A DNA stretch of 64,000 nucleotides from Buttiauxella sp. B2. GTDB taxonomy: Bacteria; Pseudomonadota; Gammaproteobacteria; Enterobacterales; Enterobacteriaceae. Position numbers and translations under genes: made by a program. This document shows, one piece after another, positions 44,234-53,561 of this stretch. Every line of letters starts with the position of its first letter. The first letter of the stretch is position 1. The notes under the pieces were generated by a model. The model saw nothing but the letters and a program-made list of their open reading frames with translations. It was not told the origin of the DNA and did no database searches. The stretch covers positions 32,723 through 96,722 of the forward strand of contig NZ_VEXQ01000018.1 in assembly GCF_006376615.1 (NCBI RefSeq), in the 5' to 3' direction.

Positions 44234-44905
44234 ATGAAAGAAATTCCTGATTTATTTAGTCGTTCTAAAGTGGATATTCAGAAGTTAATCGATTTTGGAT
44301 TCCAGAAAAATGAAAGCAACTACACATACACAGTTGATCTGATTGAAAATCAGTTCACCATGACAGTAACGGTGACTCCACAAGGAGAGGTTTCAACAAC
44401 GGTGGTGGATAAACCAACTGGTGAAGACTATGTGCTCCACCGTGTCGCGGCTGCAACAGGATCGTTCCTCGCAACGATTCGCGCGCAACACGATAAAGTG
44501 CTCCTTGAGATTGCGCATAAGTGTTTCGTTCCAGATGTTTTCAAGTGCCACATTACCCGGCAAGTCATTCAGTACATTAAAAATAAATATGGCGATGAGC
44601 TGGAATTTTTATGGCCACGCTTCCCTGATAACGCCATTTTCCGACGTAAAGATAATGCCAAGTGGTACGGTGCAATTTTAACAGTGGAGAATCAAAAATT
44701 AGGCCTGAAAGGTAATGACCGCATTGAAATACTCGATTTAAGAATGCATCCGGACAACATTACTCAACTCGTCGATGGGGAAAAATACTTCCCGGGTTTT
44801 CATATGAATAAAAAACACTGGATTACCCTACGTCTGGATGGATCGGTACCGGTTGAGGAGATCTTTATGAGAATTGATGAGAGTTTCATACTGGCAGATA
44901 AATAA
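44234..44905 (+). CDS. MmcQ/YjbR-family protein with extra N-terminal region
   Basis: The C-terminal half (about 115-223) matches MmcQ/YjbR proteins: LWPRFPDNAIFRRKDNAKWYGAILTV, ILDLRMHPDNITQLVDGEKYFPGFHMNKKHWITLRLDG. This family has a CyaY-like fold and is annotated as possible DNA-binding. The N-terminal half (1 to about 105; VDLIENQFTMTVTVTPQGEVSTTVVD) is a second small domain common in the longer members. It is divergent from the urea operon and ends at a strong hairpin. Confidence 0.82.
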   Translation: MKEIPDLFSRSKVDIQKLIDFGFQKNESNYTYTVDLIENQFTMTVTVTPQGEVSTTVVDKPTGEDYVLHRVAAATGSFLATIRAQHDKVLLEIAHKCFVPDVFKCHITRQVIQYIKNKYGDELEFLWPRFPDNAIFRRKDNAKWYGAILTVENQKLGLKGNDRIEILDLRMHPDNITQLVDGEKYFPGFHMNKKHWITLRLDGSVPVEEIFMRIDESFILADK

Positions 44906-44907
44906 TG

Positions 44908-44933
44908 ACTCACCCGCCAACAGTCGGGTGAGT
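44908..44933. terminator. Terminator hairpin between the YjbR gene and ydcY
   Basis: ACTCACCCG-N8-CGGGTGAGT is a perfect nine-pair stem that begins just after the YjbR-type stop codon and lies 15 bases from the convergent ydcY stop. It probably serves both genes. Confidence 0.7.
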
Positions 44934-44947
44934 TACCGTGATAAAAC

Positions 44948-45181
44948 TTAAATAATACTGCCGCCTTTAGTTAAATCTTCACGGCGCTGCTCAGCTTCTG
45001 CTTTATGATGATGACCTTTCTGCGCAATGGCGATACGCAAACGCTGCTGCTGTGCAAAACGATCTTCGCGGCTTAGTTCGGTATCATCGCTAAGCTCAAT
45101 CAATAATTCATTCATATGTTCGATAACATTTTCAGTCACCTTCGCATCTACGCGGGCAATAACGTCTTCAAGATGTGCCAT
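44948..45181 (-). CDS. ydcY: YdcY, small DUF2526 protein
   Basis: The 77-residue protein is collinear with E. coli YdcY: HLEDVIARVDAKV, MNELLIELSDDTELSREDRFAQQQRLR, and LTKGGSII at the end. It is helical, charged and soluble, with no known function. The start MAHLED has GAGAAAGC upstream. In E. coli the gene lies far from mar, so gene order differs here. Confidence 0.93.
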   Translation of the reverse strand: MAHLEDVIARVDAKVTENVIEHMNELLIELSDDTELSREDRFAQQQRLRIAIAQKGHHHKAEAEQRREDLTKGGSII

Positions 45182-45246
45182 AGCTTTCTCCTTACAATTC
45201 ATACCGACACCCTAACCTTTTTGTACGTGGTAATGAATCAAATTAT

Positions 45247-46002
45247 TCATTCGTACTTTTGGCAAAATGTATCTAAAGCTTTAGCTAACGCTGAAGGGTT
45301 TTCCCATGACATAGAATGCCCACAGTCTGACAAGACTTCTGTCGTAATGTTCAGGGCTTTAATTTGCTCGAAGTCGCTATCAGGTAACGATTCCTCACCA
45401 AATATTAGTGCTTTCGGTTTTCGTAACGCTGCAAAAATATCTAGCCAACTATTACCTTTTATCAGGCTATCAGCCCCTCGCCAGACAGCCCACGGGGCTG
45501 CAACAGCTAAACTTCCCGCCCACGGGCCACTTTCATCACTGACCATTGAATGATGAACGGTTGAGACATAATCCGCCTCGCTGGTGCTGCAAATTTGTCG
45601 GCTAAAGAACCCACCGCCTGGGTGAAAATTCGGTTCCGATACAACCAGCCCGCACAGGCCTCCCCCAAATAATTTCACCGCCTCAATACTAATACTTCCG
45701 CCCATGCTATGGCCGTAGATAAAGAACTTCTCTAATTTTAGATGTGAGATAAGTTCGGTAATCACCTGCGCCTGTTCGGTTATCGAATAGCAATAATCCT
45801 TTGGCTTTTCGCTGTATCCGAAACCTGGGAGGTCGATAAGAATAGCTCGTCGTCCGGCAAAGTTTTTATCGGTTACGACTCGCGGATATTCATAGGACGA
45901 TGCGCAGCCAATACCATGCACAAAGACCAACGGTATGCCTGTTCCGGGCAGATCCAGCCAGCGAACGCGGCAGTTTGCTATAACGGAGAAAAACGATTCC
46001 AT
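45247..46002 (-). CDS. Alpha/beta hydrolase
   Basis: The 251-residue protein has the alpha/beta hydrolase plan: oxyanion HGIGCASSYEY, DLPGFGYSEKP, nucleophile elbow GHSMGG (Ser about 108), a late acid residue and the C-terminal His in SDCGHSMSWENP. It has no signal peptide. Start MESFFSVIANC was taken four bases after the stop of the upstream GNAT gene, so the two form an operon. The substrate is unknown. Confidence 0.82.
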   Translation of the reverse strand: MESFFSVIANCRVRWLDLPGTGIPLVFVHGIGCASSYEYPRVVTDKNFAGRRAILIDLPGFGYSEKPKDYCYSITEQAQVITELISHLKLEKFFIYGHSMGGSISIEAVKLFGGGLCGLVVSEPNFHPGGGFFSRQICSTSEADYVSTVHHSMVSDESGPWAGSLAVAAPWAVWRGADSLIKGNSWLDIFAALRKPKALIFGEESLPDSDFEQIKALNITTEVLSDCGHSMSWENPSALAKALDTFCQKYE

Positions 46003-46006
46003 ATTA

Positions 46007-46507
46007 TTAATCTTCAGAACGAGGATGGGACGATACAACCAATATTTTATTCATATTGATACCGGTGACAGCAAAACCGTTAGTTTCATAGACTTGTCTG
46101 GCTCTCTGGTTATCAGCAGCCACCCGAAGTTTGATCTGGTTATAGCCTTCCTGAATTAGCCGCTCTTCCAAATATTTCATCGCCTCACTACCCAGTCCCA
46201 GGCCGCGAAATTTGGGAAAGAGATAAAAGTCGTTGATGTAAACGGATTTTAGTTCTGAGTCCGGCTTATACCATAGATAGCCAATATGCTGTTCTTCACC
46301 CAAGTGGGTTTGTGTAATGCATAACACAACCTGGCCGGCACTCTTTTCACCATCAGGAAAACTTGCCTCTGTCTCACGACGAGCTTGTAGCAAAGCATCC
46401 GTTTCCGATAGTCGATAATTACTGGTTATCTCACTTGCATAATCCGTAACGAAGTAATCAACAAAGGCCAAAAATTCATTGCTTAACATAGACCTGAACG
46501 TAACCAT
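46007..46507 (-). CDS. GNAT-family N-acetyltransferase
   Basis: The 166-residue protein has the GNAT core: HIGYLWYKPDSELKSVYINDFYLFPKFRGLGLGSEAMKYLEERL, with acetyl-CoA loop FRGLGLG, then NQIKLRVAADNQRARQVYETNGFAVTGINMNK. The pattern is that of YhhY/PhnO-like acetyltransferases of unknown substrate. It is the promoter-proximal partner of the alpha/beta hydrolase gene. Confidence 0.85.
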   Translation of the reverse strand: MVTFRSMLSNEFLAFVDYFVTDYASEITSNYRLSETDALLQARRETEASFPDGEKSAGQVVLCITQTHLGEEQHIGYLWYKPDSELKSVYINDFYLFPKFRGLGLGSEAMKYLEERLIQEGYNQIKLRVAADNQRARQVYETNGFAVTGINMNKILVVSSHPRSED

Positions 46508-46579
46508 TTTTCATCCTTGTTCGTGTATTTGCCGAGTCCAAAATATGACGCATCCCAAATCAGGAAGCGTCAGTCGAGA

Positions 46580-48178
46580 TTAATTCAATTTCGCTTTCGA
46601 GAAATCGCTGCCATTAAGGCTGACGCTATAACCCGTCACATTACTGCGAGTTGCGTAGAAGGTTTTACCGTTAGCCAGTGGTATCCACGGTGCTTGTTGA
46701 TAAAACACTTCTTGCGCCTGCTCATAGAGTTTGGCGCGCGCTGCCGGGTCGCTGGTCAGTTTCGCTTTTTGCGTCAGTGCATCGTATTGCTTATCGCACC
46801 AGCGGGCGGCGTTCGAGCCACTTTGAATGCTGCCACAGCCGAGCAATGTATCGGCGAAGTTATCCGGATCACCGTTGTCGCTCATCCAGCCAAATAGCGC
46901 GGATGAGTGTTCGCCTTTACGCATACCGGACAAATACTCGCCCCACTCATAGGTGACGATTTTTGCGTTAACGCCCACCTTCGCCCAGTCGTTTTGAATC
47001 ATTTCGGCGATACGTTTTGAATTCGGGTTATACGGGCGCTGCACCGGCATTGACCACAAATCAGTATCGAAGCCCTTTTCTAGCCCTGCCTGCTTAAGCA
47101 ACGCTTTCGCTTTTTCAGGATCATAGCTGCGATCTTTCAGGTTTTTATCAAAGCCCATCATGGCTGGTGGAATCGGTGATTTTGCTACCGTGCCGGAACC
47201 CATAAATACCGCATTGATGATGGCTTGCTTATCCACGGCGTAGTTCAGCGCCTGGCGAACCAGTACATTATCAAAAGGTTTTTTGGTGGTGTTAAACGCC
47301 AGATAGCCGACGTTCAGCCCATCAACGGTATGCAACTGGAGGTCTTTGTTGGATTTTATGGCTTCAAACTGTACCGGTGCAGGTGCGGGGATAATCTGGC
47401 ATTCGTTTTTCTGTAATTTTGCCATACGAGTCTGCACGTTTGGCGTAATAGAGAAAATCAGGTGTTTGGTTGGCACTTCGCCATTCCAGTAATTCGGGTT
47501 CGCCACATAACGAATTAACGAATCGACTTTGTATTCCTGCAACGCGTATGGACCGGTGCCGATAGGTGCGGTATCCACTTTTTCTGGCGTACCTGCTTTT
47601 AGCATGGCATCGGCGTATTGCGCCGAAAGAATCGAAGCAAAATCCATTCCCCAGTCGGCCAGGAACGCAGCGTTCGGCTCGCTCAGGGTAAACTGGACAT
47701 GGTAATCATCCAGCTTTTTAACGTCGGTGATAAGCTTATCCAGCCCAACGTCATTGAAGTATTCATAACTCGCCTGCGACACGTTGTGATACGGGTTTTT
47801 TGGGTCTTTTTGGCGCATCACCGAGAAAACAACGTCATCGGCATTAAAATCACGCGTCGGTTTAAACACTTTATTGCTGTTGAATTTCACGCCTTTACGC
47901 AGGGTAAAGGTATACGTTTTACCATCTGGGCTAATTTCCCACGCGGTTGCCAGCGATGGCACCGGTAAGTTATCGTTTGGACGGAATTCCACCAGGCGGT
48001 TATACAGTGTTTGTGAACTCGCAACGAAGGTGGGACCGGAGCTGGCGATTTGCGGGTTGAAGGATTCTGGTGAGGCTTCGGAACAGTAAACCAGTGTGTT
48101 ATTCGCGGCGGCGAATGCAGCTGTTGCGGGTAACAAGCTACTGAGCAGCAGCGCGAGAAGCGTTTTCCCTGTCGACAT
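46580..48178 (-). CDS. DppA-like peptide-binding protein, family 5, without a transporter
   Basis: The 532-residue periplasmic protein has a signal peptide (about 1-24) and follows E. coli DppA closely in order: LVYCSEASPESFNPQ, LYNRLVEFRPNDN, FKPTRDFNADDVVFS, FLADWGMDFASILS, IGTGPYALQEY, QRPYNPNSKRIAEMIQNDWAKVGV and GWMSDNGDPDNFADTLLGC. No dppBCDF genes lie near, so it probably feeds a shared Dpp membrane complex. Ligand choice (dipeptide, haem, other oligopeptide) cannot be told. Confidence 0.88.
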   Translation of the reverse strand: MSTGKTLLALLLSSLLPATAAFAAANNTLVYCSEASPESFNPQIASSGPTFVASSQTLYNRLVEFRPNDNLPVPSLATAWEISPDGKTYTFTLRKGVKFNSNKVFKPTRDFNADDVVFSVMRQKDPKNPYHNVSQASYEYFNDVGLDKLITDVKKLDDYHVQFTLSEPNAAFLADWGMDFASILSAQYADAMLKAGTPEKVDTAPIGTGPYALQEYKVDSLIRYVANPNYWNGEVPTKHLIFSITPNVQTRMAKLQKNECQIIPAPAPVQFEAIKSNKDLQLHTVDGLNVGYLAFNTTKKPFDNVLVRQALNYAVDKQAIINAVFMGSGTVAKSPIPPAMMGFDKNLKDRSYDPEKAKALLKQAGLEKGFDTDLWSMPVQRPYNPNSKRIAEMIQNDWAKVGVNAKIVTYEWGEYLSGMRKGEHSSALFGWMSDNGDPDNFADTLLGCGSIQSGSNAARWCDKQYDALTQKAKLTSDPAARAKLYEQAQEVFYQQAPWIPLANGKTFYATRSNVTGYSVSLNGSDFSKAKLN

Positions 48179-48349
48179 ATTTTTGCCTTTTTATGCTTGC
48201 CAAATGAAAAGTGAAGTTATTATTTTCAGCATTAATAACAGCACAGCCCATCTTTTCAGGCAAATAACAAAAGGCTCTCAAGTTATTCAATAACAGCGAA
48301 ATTTGTGTAGTTTTACGTCATTAACAGCACAATACCCCACCATTAGCAT

Positions 48350-49063
48350 TTACAATAACGCAACAAACCGCTGCAAAATTGAACGTGCTTCTGGTGTATC
48401 AGTCACTTTCGCCAACAACACGTCGTGGTCTTTGCCTTTCATCGCCGCCCTTTCGCTGCGACTGGTAATGATTTTATTCATCACTGGGGCATTAAATTCC
48501 GGATGAAATTGCACCGAAAACGCCGTTGGCGAATAGCGGATTATCTGATGAGGATCGTGGCTGGATGCACCAAGCACCACGGCACCTGGCGGTAGTGTAA
48601 GCACGCTTTGTTCGTGACTTAAAAATGCTTCGAAGGTATTCGATAGACGGCTAAAAAACGGGTCGTTTTGCGCCATTGTATTTAGCGTGACCGCAATCTG
48701 CCCCACTTCGCTCCCCTGCGGGTGGTAATCCACCCTGCCGCCCAGCGCATACGCCATGAGTTGATGTCCATAACAAACACCGAGCAGCGGAATCCCCGCC
48801 TGAATAATTTCACGCGTCCATTCGGCGGTACGCTCACTCCATTCTTCATGATCGGTAACCATCGCCCACGAACCCGTAATTATCGCACCGCTAAAGGTTC
48901 CGGCAGCAGGTAGCGGCTCACCTTCAAACGGGCACACTACTTTAATCAAGCCAACATCACCCAGTGCTGCGTTAAACCACTGCGGCTGTTCACCGACAGC
49001 AATACGAATATCCTTGGGTGGATGGCCCATTTGTACCAGTAATAAAGGCAATTTCTCTGACAT
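48350..49063 (-). CDS. Class I glutamine amidotransferase-like protein
   Basis: The 237-residue protein has the class I triad: nucleophile Cys in LLGVCYGHQLMAYALGG and the His-Glu pair in VQFHPEFN. AIITGSWAMVTDHEEW supplies the oxyanion region. It is a stand-alone GATase domain of the GuaA-like/YfeJ-like type, with no synthase partner adjacent. Such proteins hydrolyse gamma-glutamyl compounds; the substrate here is unknown. Confidence 0.82.
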   Translation of the reverse strand: MSEKLPLLLVQMGHPPKDIRIAVGEQPQWFNAALGDVGLIKVVCPFEGEPLPAAGTFSGAIITGSWAMVTDHEEWSERTAEWTREIIQAGIPLLGVCYGHQLMAYALGGRVDYHPQGSEVGQIAVTLNTMAQNDPFFSRLSNTFEAFLSHEQSVLTLPPGAVVLGASSHDPHQIIRYSPTAFSVQFHPEFNAPVMNKIITSRSERAAMKGKDHDVLLAKVTDTPEARSILQRFVALL

Positions 49064-49259
49064 TTATTGAACGCCCCCAGAATTTTGGATAAGCCTAATC
49101 AGTAGCATAGAATCGCCGCCCGCCCCAAAGACTTAAGTGCAATCCGTCGATAATTGGAAAAAAGTGCCGCCTCTTCTGCCGTTTACTTGCCTAAAGAGTC
49201 AGTAAAATGGCAAGCGTGAAGATGGCTCATGCTGAGCCGGAAACAGCAGGATTAATGAC

Positions 49260-50585
49260 GTGGCAAAAACATTATTGCGCAGCGGGTGCCTTGATGACTT
49301 CCTTTCGCTAGGCGAAAACGGGCAGACGGTGTTCGACTCAGCGCTACAAATTCGTGAAACATTACGTTTACGCAAACAGCAGGCGGTCGTCGATAGCCTG
49401 GCTATCCCTCAACCAAACGATGAAGGCGACAGGGTTGACTGGTACGCGCCATTTGAAGGCATGGTAGTCAGCTGGGCTGCAGCAAGTGATGAACAACGTA
49501 AAAAAGCCCTGCGCTATCTTGATAATTGCCAGGCGAACGTCGCTTCATTAATTCAGCGTTGCCAGCAGACAGAAAAAACGGCCATTCAGCTTTTTGGTTC
49601 GTTACTCGCCAATGCGTTGCAGTTTCCTGGTAGCCAGCATGTGTATCTGGTGGATGGCAAACCGGTGCTCACTTTTTGGGGTTTTGTGAACCTGAACAGT
49701 AGCGCCCATCCCTCACCGCTGGATTGCCTGCGCATAACCGAAGAACACGAACCGGTTATCGAGTTTATTCCTGAGCCGCCTCCTGCCACTCCACCAGTGG
49801 TACTGTTAAGCGAGCCGGATGAGCCACTTTATTCTATCGCCCCGAAAATTCCTGCTGCGCCGCAAATCGAATTGCCAGAATTGCAAGAGCCCACTCCGGA
49901 AGCCGCGCCTGAAATTAAGCCGGTGAAAAAACCTAAGCGTTGGCTATTGCCTGTCGCTGCGGCCATTGTTGCCTGCATCGCCGCCCCACTTGCTTATTAC
50001 CTGGTATCGGCACCGCACGCAGAACCTTTAGCCCAGGCGCTTGTTGAAGTTAAACCGCAGCCGATTTCTCCGGCGGTGATTCAGGCAGAGCCTACCACCC
50101 ATGTTTCCACGCTTCCGGTAAGCCCCGCATTGGTGGTTGAGCCACCGGCACCAGAACCAGAACGTGTTCCTGCCGTCACCACATCGCCTGTTAATGTACC
50201 GAAAGGCGCGCTGGTTTTACCTGCTGATGCGTTAAAAGCCGGTTCCACAAAATTCCTTAACGGCAACTGGCGTGTGGCAATCAACATTAAAGATTCAATT
50301 ACTGGCAAACCACCGACTCTGCGTTATCAAATAACCAATAACAAAGGCAATGTACGTCTGGTGCATGGTGACAATATTGTCTGCAAAGCAGAAGTGTTCT
50401 CAGGACTTATGCAGTCCGGCACGTTGTTGATAAAAACCCGTGGTAATGCGCGTTGTAGCGATGGTTCACGTTACCCACTGCCGGAAATCTCCTGCAAACC
50501 GGGCGAGAACGATGTTGCACAGTGCAGTGGGCGCTACGAGGGTGACACCGTGGTTCCTGTGACATTTAAAAAAGTGAGTGATTAA
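49260..50585 (+). CDS. srfA: SrfA, single-TM protein of the srfABC operon
   Basis: The 441-residue protein matches the SrfA family, named in Salmonella for SsrB-controlled genes. Residues 1-165 form a cytosolic domain (LLRSGCLDDFLSLGENGQTVFDSALQIRE). A Pro/Glu-rich linker (166-225) leads to one membrane helix at about 228-250 (WLLPVAAAIVACIAAPLAYYL), then a second Pro-rich linker and a C-terminal domain (about 315-441) with four cysteines likely paired in the periplasm. It starts with GTG at 49260 with AGG ten bases upstream. It leads the operon. Function is not known. Confidence 0.85.
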   Translation: MAKTLLRSGCLDDFLSLGENGQTVFDSALQIRETLRLRKQQAVVDSLAIPQPNDEGDRVDWYAPFEGMVVSWAAASDEQRKKALRYLDNCQANVASLIQRCQQTEKTAIQLFGSLLANALQFPGSQHVYLVDGKPVLTFWGFVNLNSSAHPSPLDCLRITEEHEPVIEFIPEPPPATPPVVLLSEPDEPLYSIAPKIPAAPQIELPELQEPTPEAAPEIKPVKKPKRWLLPVAAAIVACIAAPLAYYLVSAPHAEPLAQALVEVKPQPISPAVIQAEPTTHVSTLPVSPALVVEPPAPEPERVPAVTTSPVNVPKGALVLPADALKAGSTKFLNGNWRVAINIKDSITGKPPTLRYQITNNKGNVRLVHGDNIVCKAEVFSGLMQSGTLLIKTRGNARCSDGSRYPLPEISCKPGENDVAQCSGRYEGDTVVPVTFKKVSD

Positions 50586-50588
50586 TCC

Positions 50589-53561
50589 ATGTTTGCCACT
50601 CTGTATCCTTATAAGCCGAGCGTGACGCTCATTAAAGACAGCGGCATTCAGTTTCTGGATTTCGGTCTTGCTCCGCAGCCCAACGCTCCACATACCGGGC
50701 GCTTTGTGCGTAAAACGGCGAACGGCCCGCTGCTACGTCTTGATTATGATGTGGTGCCAGGGAAATTTACCCTGCCAGGAGACCAGGGCGCGTCTCCCGA
50801 AGTGGTTAAGCCGGAAAGCACCATTACGCTTGGTCATTCACTTAAATTGCTGGATAAAACCTGGTTGCCAGTCCCATTCCTGCGTTTTAACCCACCCCGC
50901 ACGTTTGTTGGCGGCCCGGATAACTGGGCGCGGGTGCAGATTCGTTGCCTTGAAACGCCCGACCCCGCCGGAAACACCGTGCGGGTGACTATCGCACTGG
51001 ATACAAAAATTCTCACTGAGGATAACCCTGCGGCCCCTCTCGCACCCACGCTGAACGACGTGCGTAACGGTGCGCGTTTTGCCCTGGCCTGGCAAAACGA
51101 AGAGATTAACGATTTTATCGATCAAACCTGGGTTGATGGATGGCTACGCGAAGTATTCACGCAATTCGCTACGCGCCATGAATCGCGCACTGAGCGTGAA
51201 ATCAGCAATGCACTGAAAAGCTTCGAATATCAGGCGCATTATCTCAATATTATCGAGATGCTGGGCGCACAGCTTTCGGTACCGGAAGTGAAAATTGTCA
51301 CTGCCACGCTGCAATCACCCGCAATCCCGGTTGATCTGGTACTTGATGTGGGCAACACCCACACTTGCGGCGTATTAATCGAAGATCACGGCGAAGCGAA
51401 CGATGGCCTGCGCCAGACTGCCGAGCTACAAATTCGCTCGCTTAGCGAACCACAAACCATCAACGAAGCGATGTTCACCAGCCGCCTCGAGTTTTCAGAA
51501 GCTAAATTCGGCAAACAGCATTTTTCAGTAGAAAGTGGCCGCGATGATGCGTTTGTCTGGCCGTCAATTGCCCGTGTCGGCCATGAAGCTCGCGCTATGG
51601 CTTCAGCCCGATTAGGCACCGATGGCGCTAGCGGTATTTCCAGCCCGCGTCGTTATCTGTGGGATGAAACTCCGGCAAACCAGGACTGGCGTTTTAGCCA
51701 GATGGGTGTGAAAACGCAGCGCGAACCGCTGGCAACTGCATTCCCATTAATGAACCTGATGAACGACGATGGGCAACCGCTTTACTCGCTGCCACAGGAA
51801 GATCGTCTGCCGGTGTTCTCACCACAGTACAGCCGTAGTTCGCTGATGACTTTTATGCTTTGTGAACTGCTTGCGCAGGCGCTAATGCAAATTAACAGCG
51901 TCGGTTCGCGCCAGAGCATGGGCCATCTCAATGCACCTCGACAGCTGCGACACCTTATCCTCACACTCCCTTCTGCCATGCCAAAACAAGAGCGTGAAAT
52001 CTTCCGCCAGCGTATGCAGGAGGCGGTTGGTCTGGTGTGGAAAGCCATGGAATGGCACCCCACAGACGAGGGTTTTACCAGCGAGCGTGATTTCCAAAGT
52101 AGCGTGGTTCCAGTGCCCGACGTGCAAATGGAGTGGGATGAAGCAACCTGTGGCCAACTGGTGTGGTTGTATAACGAAGCACTGGTTAATTATGCCGGGC
52201 AAACGGGTAATTTCTTCCGCAGCCTCGCCCGCCCAGACCGTAAATTAGCCGCTGATGAACTGCCAGGTAAAACGCTGCGCGTTGCATCCATTGATATCGG
52301 CGGCGGCACAACCGACATGGCTATCACGCAGTATCATCTTGATGATGGCGTGGGCAGCAATGTGAAAATCGCCCCGCGCTTACTGTTCCGCGAAGGCTTT
52401 AAGGTCGCCGGGGACGACATTTTGCTGGATGTCATTCAGCGCTGTGTGCTCCCTGCATTACAGGCACAAATTCATCAGGCAGGGGTTGTCGACACCGTTG
52501 GGTTGATGACCACGCTGTTTGGTGAGTCCGGGCGTATGGACACCCGTGGTACGTTGCGCCAGCAAACCGCGCTGCAACTGTTTATCCCCCTCGGCCACGC
52601 GGTGCTGTCGTGCTGGGAAAACAGCGATCCCGATGATCGCCACGCCACACTTGAAGCCACGATTGGCGAGCTGTTGACCCAACGTCCGACCCAAAACGTG
52701 ATTAATTATGTTCAGCAAGCGGTGCAACATGCGCTGCCCGCCGATGCACCTGTGTTTGATTTGTTCAGTGTGCCGTTGCACGTAGAATTAGCAACGCTAC
52801 AGGAAGCCTTGCTCGCCGGGCAATTTACCCTGAGCGCCCCGCTGCAAGCGTTGTGCGAAGTGATAAACCACTACTGTTGTGATGTGCTGTTGGTGACCGG
52901 GCGGCCTGGCTGTTTGCCTGGCGTTCAGGCATTACTTCGCTATCAACAACCGGTGCCGGTTAACCGCATCGTTTGGTTAGATAACTATCAAACTCATGAA
53001 TGGTATCCGTTTAGCCAACAAGGGCGCATTGGTAACCCGAAATCGACTGCTGCTGTGGGTGCCATGTTGTGCAGCCTGGCCATGGATTTGCGTCTGCCTG
53101 GCTTTAACTTTAAAGCGTCCGACATTCAGGCTTATTCCACCGTGCGCTATCTGGGAATGCTGGACGGCAACAACACGCTGGTTGATAAAAACGTCTGGTA
53201 TCGCGATATCGATCTCGACGATCCTAAATCCACGCTTGATACGCGTTTGCATTTCCCACTACGCGGCAATGCGTGCCTGGGTTTCCGCCAGCTTGATGAT
53301 GCGCGCTGGCCTGCCACGCCACTGTACACCCTGGCGATAAACTCCGCCCAACTGGCAAAAGAGATTGCTGGTGAAGGCGTGCTGAACGTGCGCTTACAAC
53401 AAACCCGTGAAGCCGATGCGTTTGTGCTGGCGCAAGCGTGGTTGCAGGACGGCAGCAAAGTACCACTCAGCCAGATAAGTTTTAAATTAAATACCCTGGC
53501 AGGAAGCTATAGCGGCGCCAGCCATTATTGGATTGACAGCGGGAGCGTGTATCAAAAATGA
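50589..53561 (+). CDS. srfB: SrfB, large actin/Hsp70-type ATPase-like protein
   Basis: The 990-residue protein matches the SrfB virulence-associated family. It has actin/Hsp70-fold marks: phosphate-1-like VDLVLDVGNTHTCGVLIE (Asp253-His258), phosphate-2 IDIGGGTTDMAI (569-577) and an adenosine-type VLLVTGRPGCLPGVQALL (766-783). This is my reading of motifs; ATPase activity is inferred. No signal peptide or membrane segment is seen, so it should be cytosolic. It starts three bases after srfA ends and overlaps srfC by four bases (ATGA). Confidence 0.88.
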   Translation: MFATLYPYKPSVTLIKDSGIQFLDFGLAPQPNAPHTGRFVRKTANGPLLRLDYDVVPGKFTLPGDQGASPEVVKPESTITLGHSLKLLDKTWLPVPFLRFNPPRTFVGGPDNWARVQIRCLETPDPAGNTVRVTIALDTKILTEDNPAAPLAPTLNDVRNGARFALAWQNEEINDFIDQTWVDGWLREVFTQFATRHESRTEREISNALKSFEYQAHYLNIIEMLGAQLSVPEVKIVTATLQSPAIPVDLVLDVGNTHTCGVLIEDHGEANDGLRQTAELQIRSLSEPQTINEAMFTSRLEFSEAKFGKQHFSVESGRDDAFVWPSIARVGHEARAMASARLGTDGASGISSPRRYLWDETPANQDWRFSQMGVKTQREPLATAFPLMNLMNDDGQPLYSLPQEDRLPVFSPQYSRSSLMTFMLCELLAQALMQINSVGSRQSMGHLNAPRQLRHLILTLPSAMPKQEREIFRQRMQEAVGLVWKAMEWHPTDEGFTSERDFQSSVVPVPDVQMEWDEATCGQLVWLYNEALVNYAGQTGNFFRSLARPDRKLAADELPGKTLRVASIDIGGGTTDMAITQYHLDDGVGSNVKIAPRLLFREGFKVAGDDILLDVIQRCVLPALQAQIHQAGVVDTVGLMTTLFGESGRMDTRGTLRQQTALQLFIPLGHAVLSCWENSDPDDRHATLEATIGELLTQRPTQNVINYVQQAVQHALPADAPVFDLFSVPLHVELATLQEALLAGQFTLSAPLQALCEVINHYCCDVLLVTGRPGCLPGVQALLRYQQPVPVNRIVWLDNYQTHEWYPFSQQGRIGNPKSTAAVGAMLCSLAMDLRLPGFNFKASDIQAYSTVRYLGMLDGNNTLVDKNVWYRDIDLDDPKSTLDTRLHFPLRGNACLGFRQLDDARWPATPLYTLAINSAQLAKEIAGEGVLNVRLQQTREADAFVLAQAWLQDGSKVPLSQISFKLNTLAGSYSGASHYWIDSGSVYQK

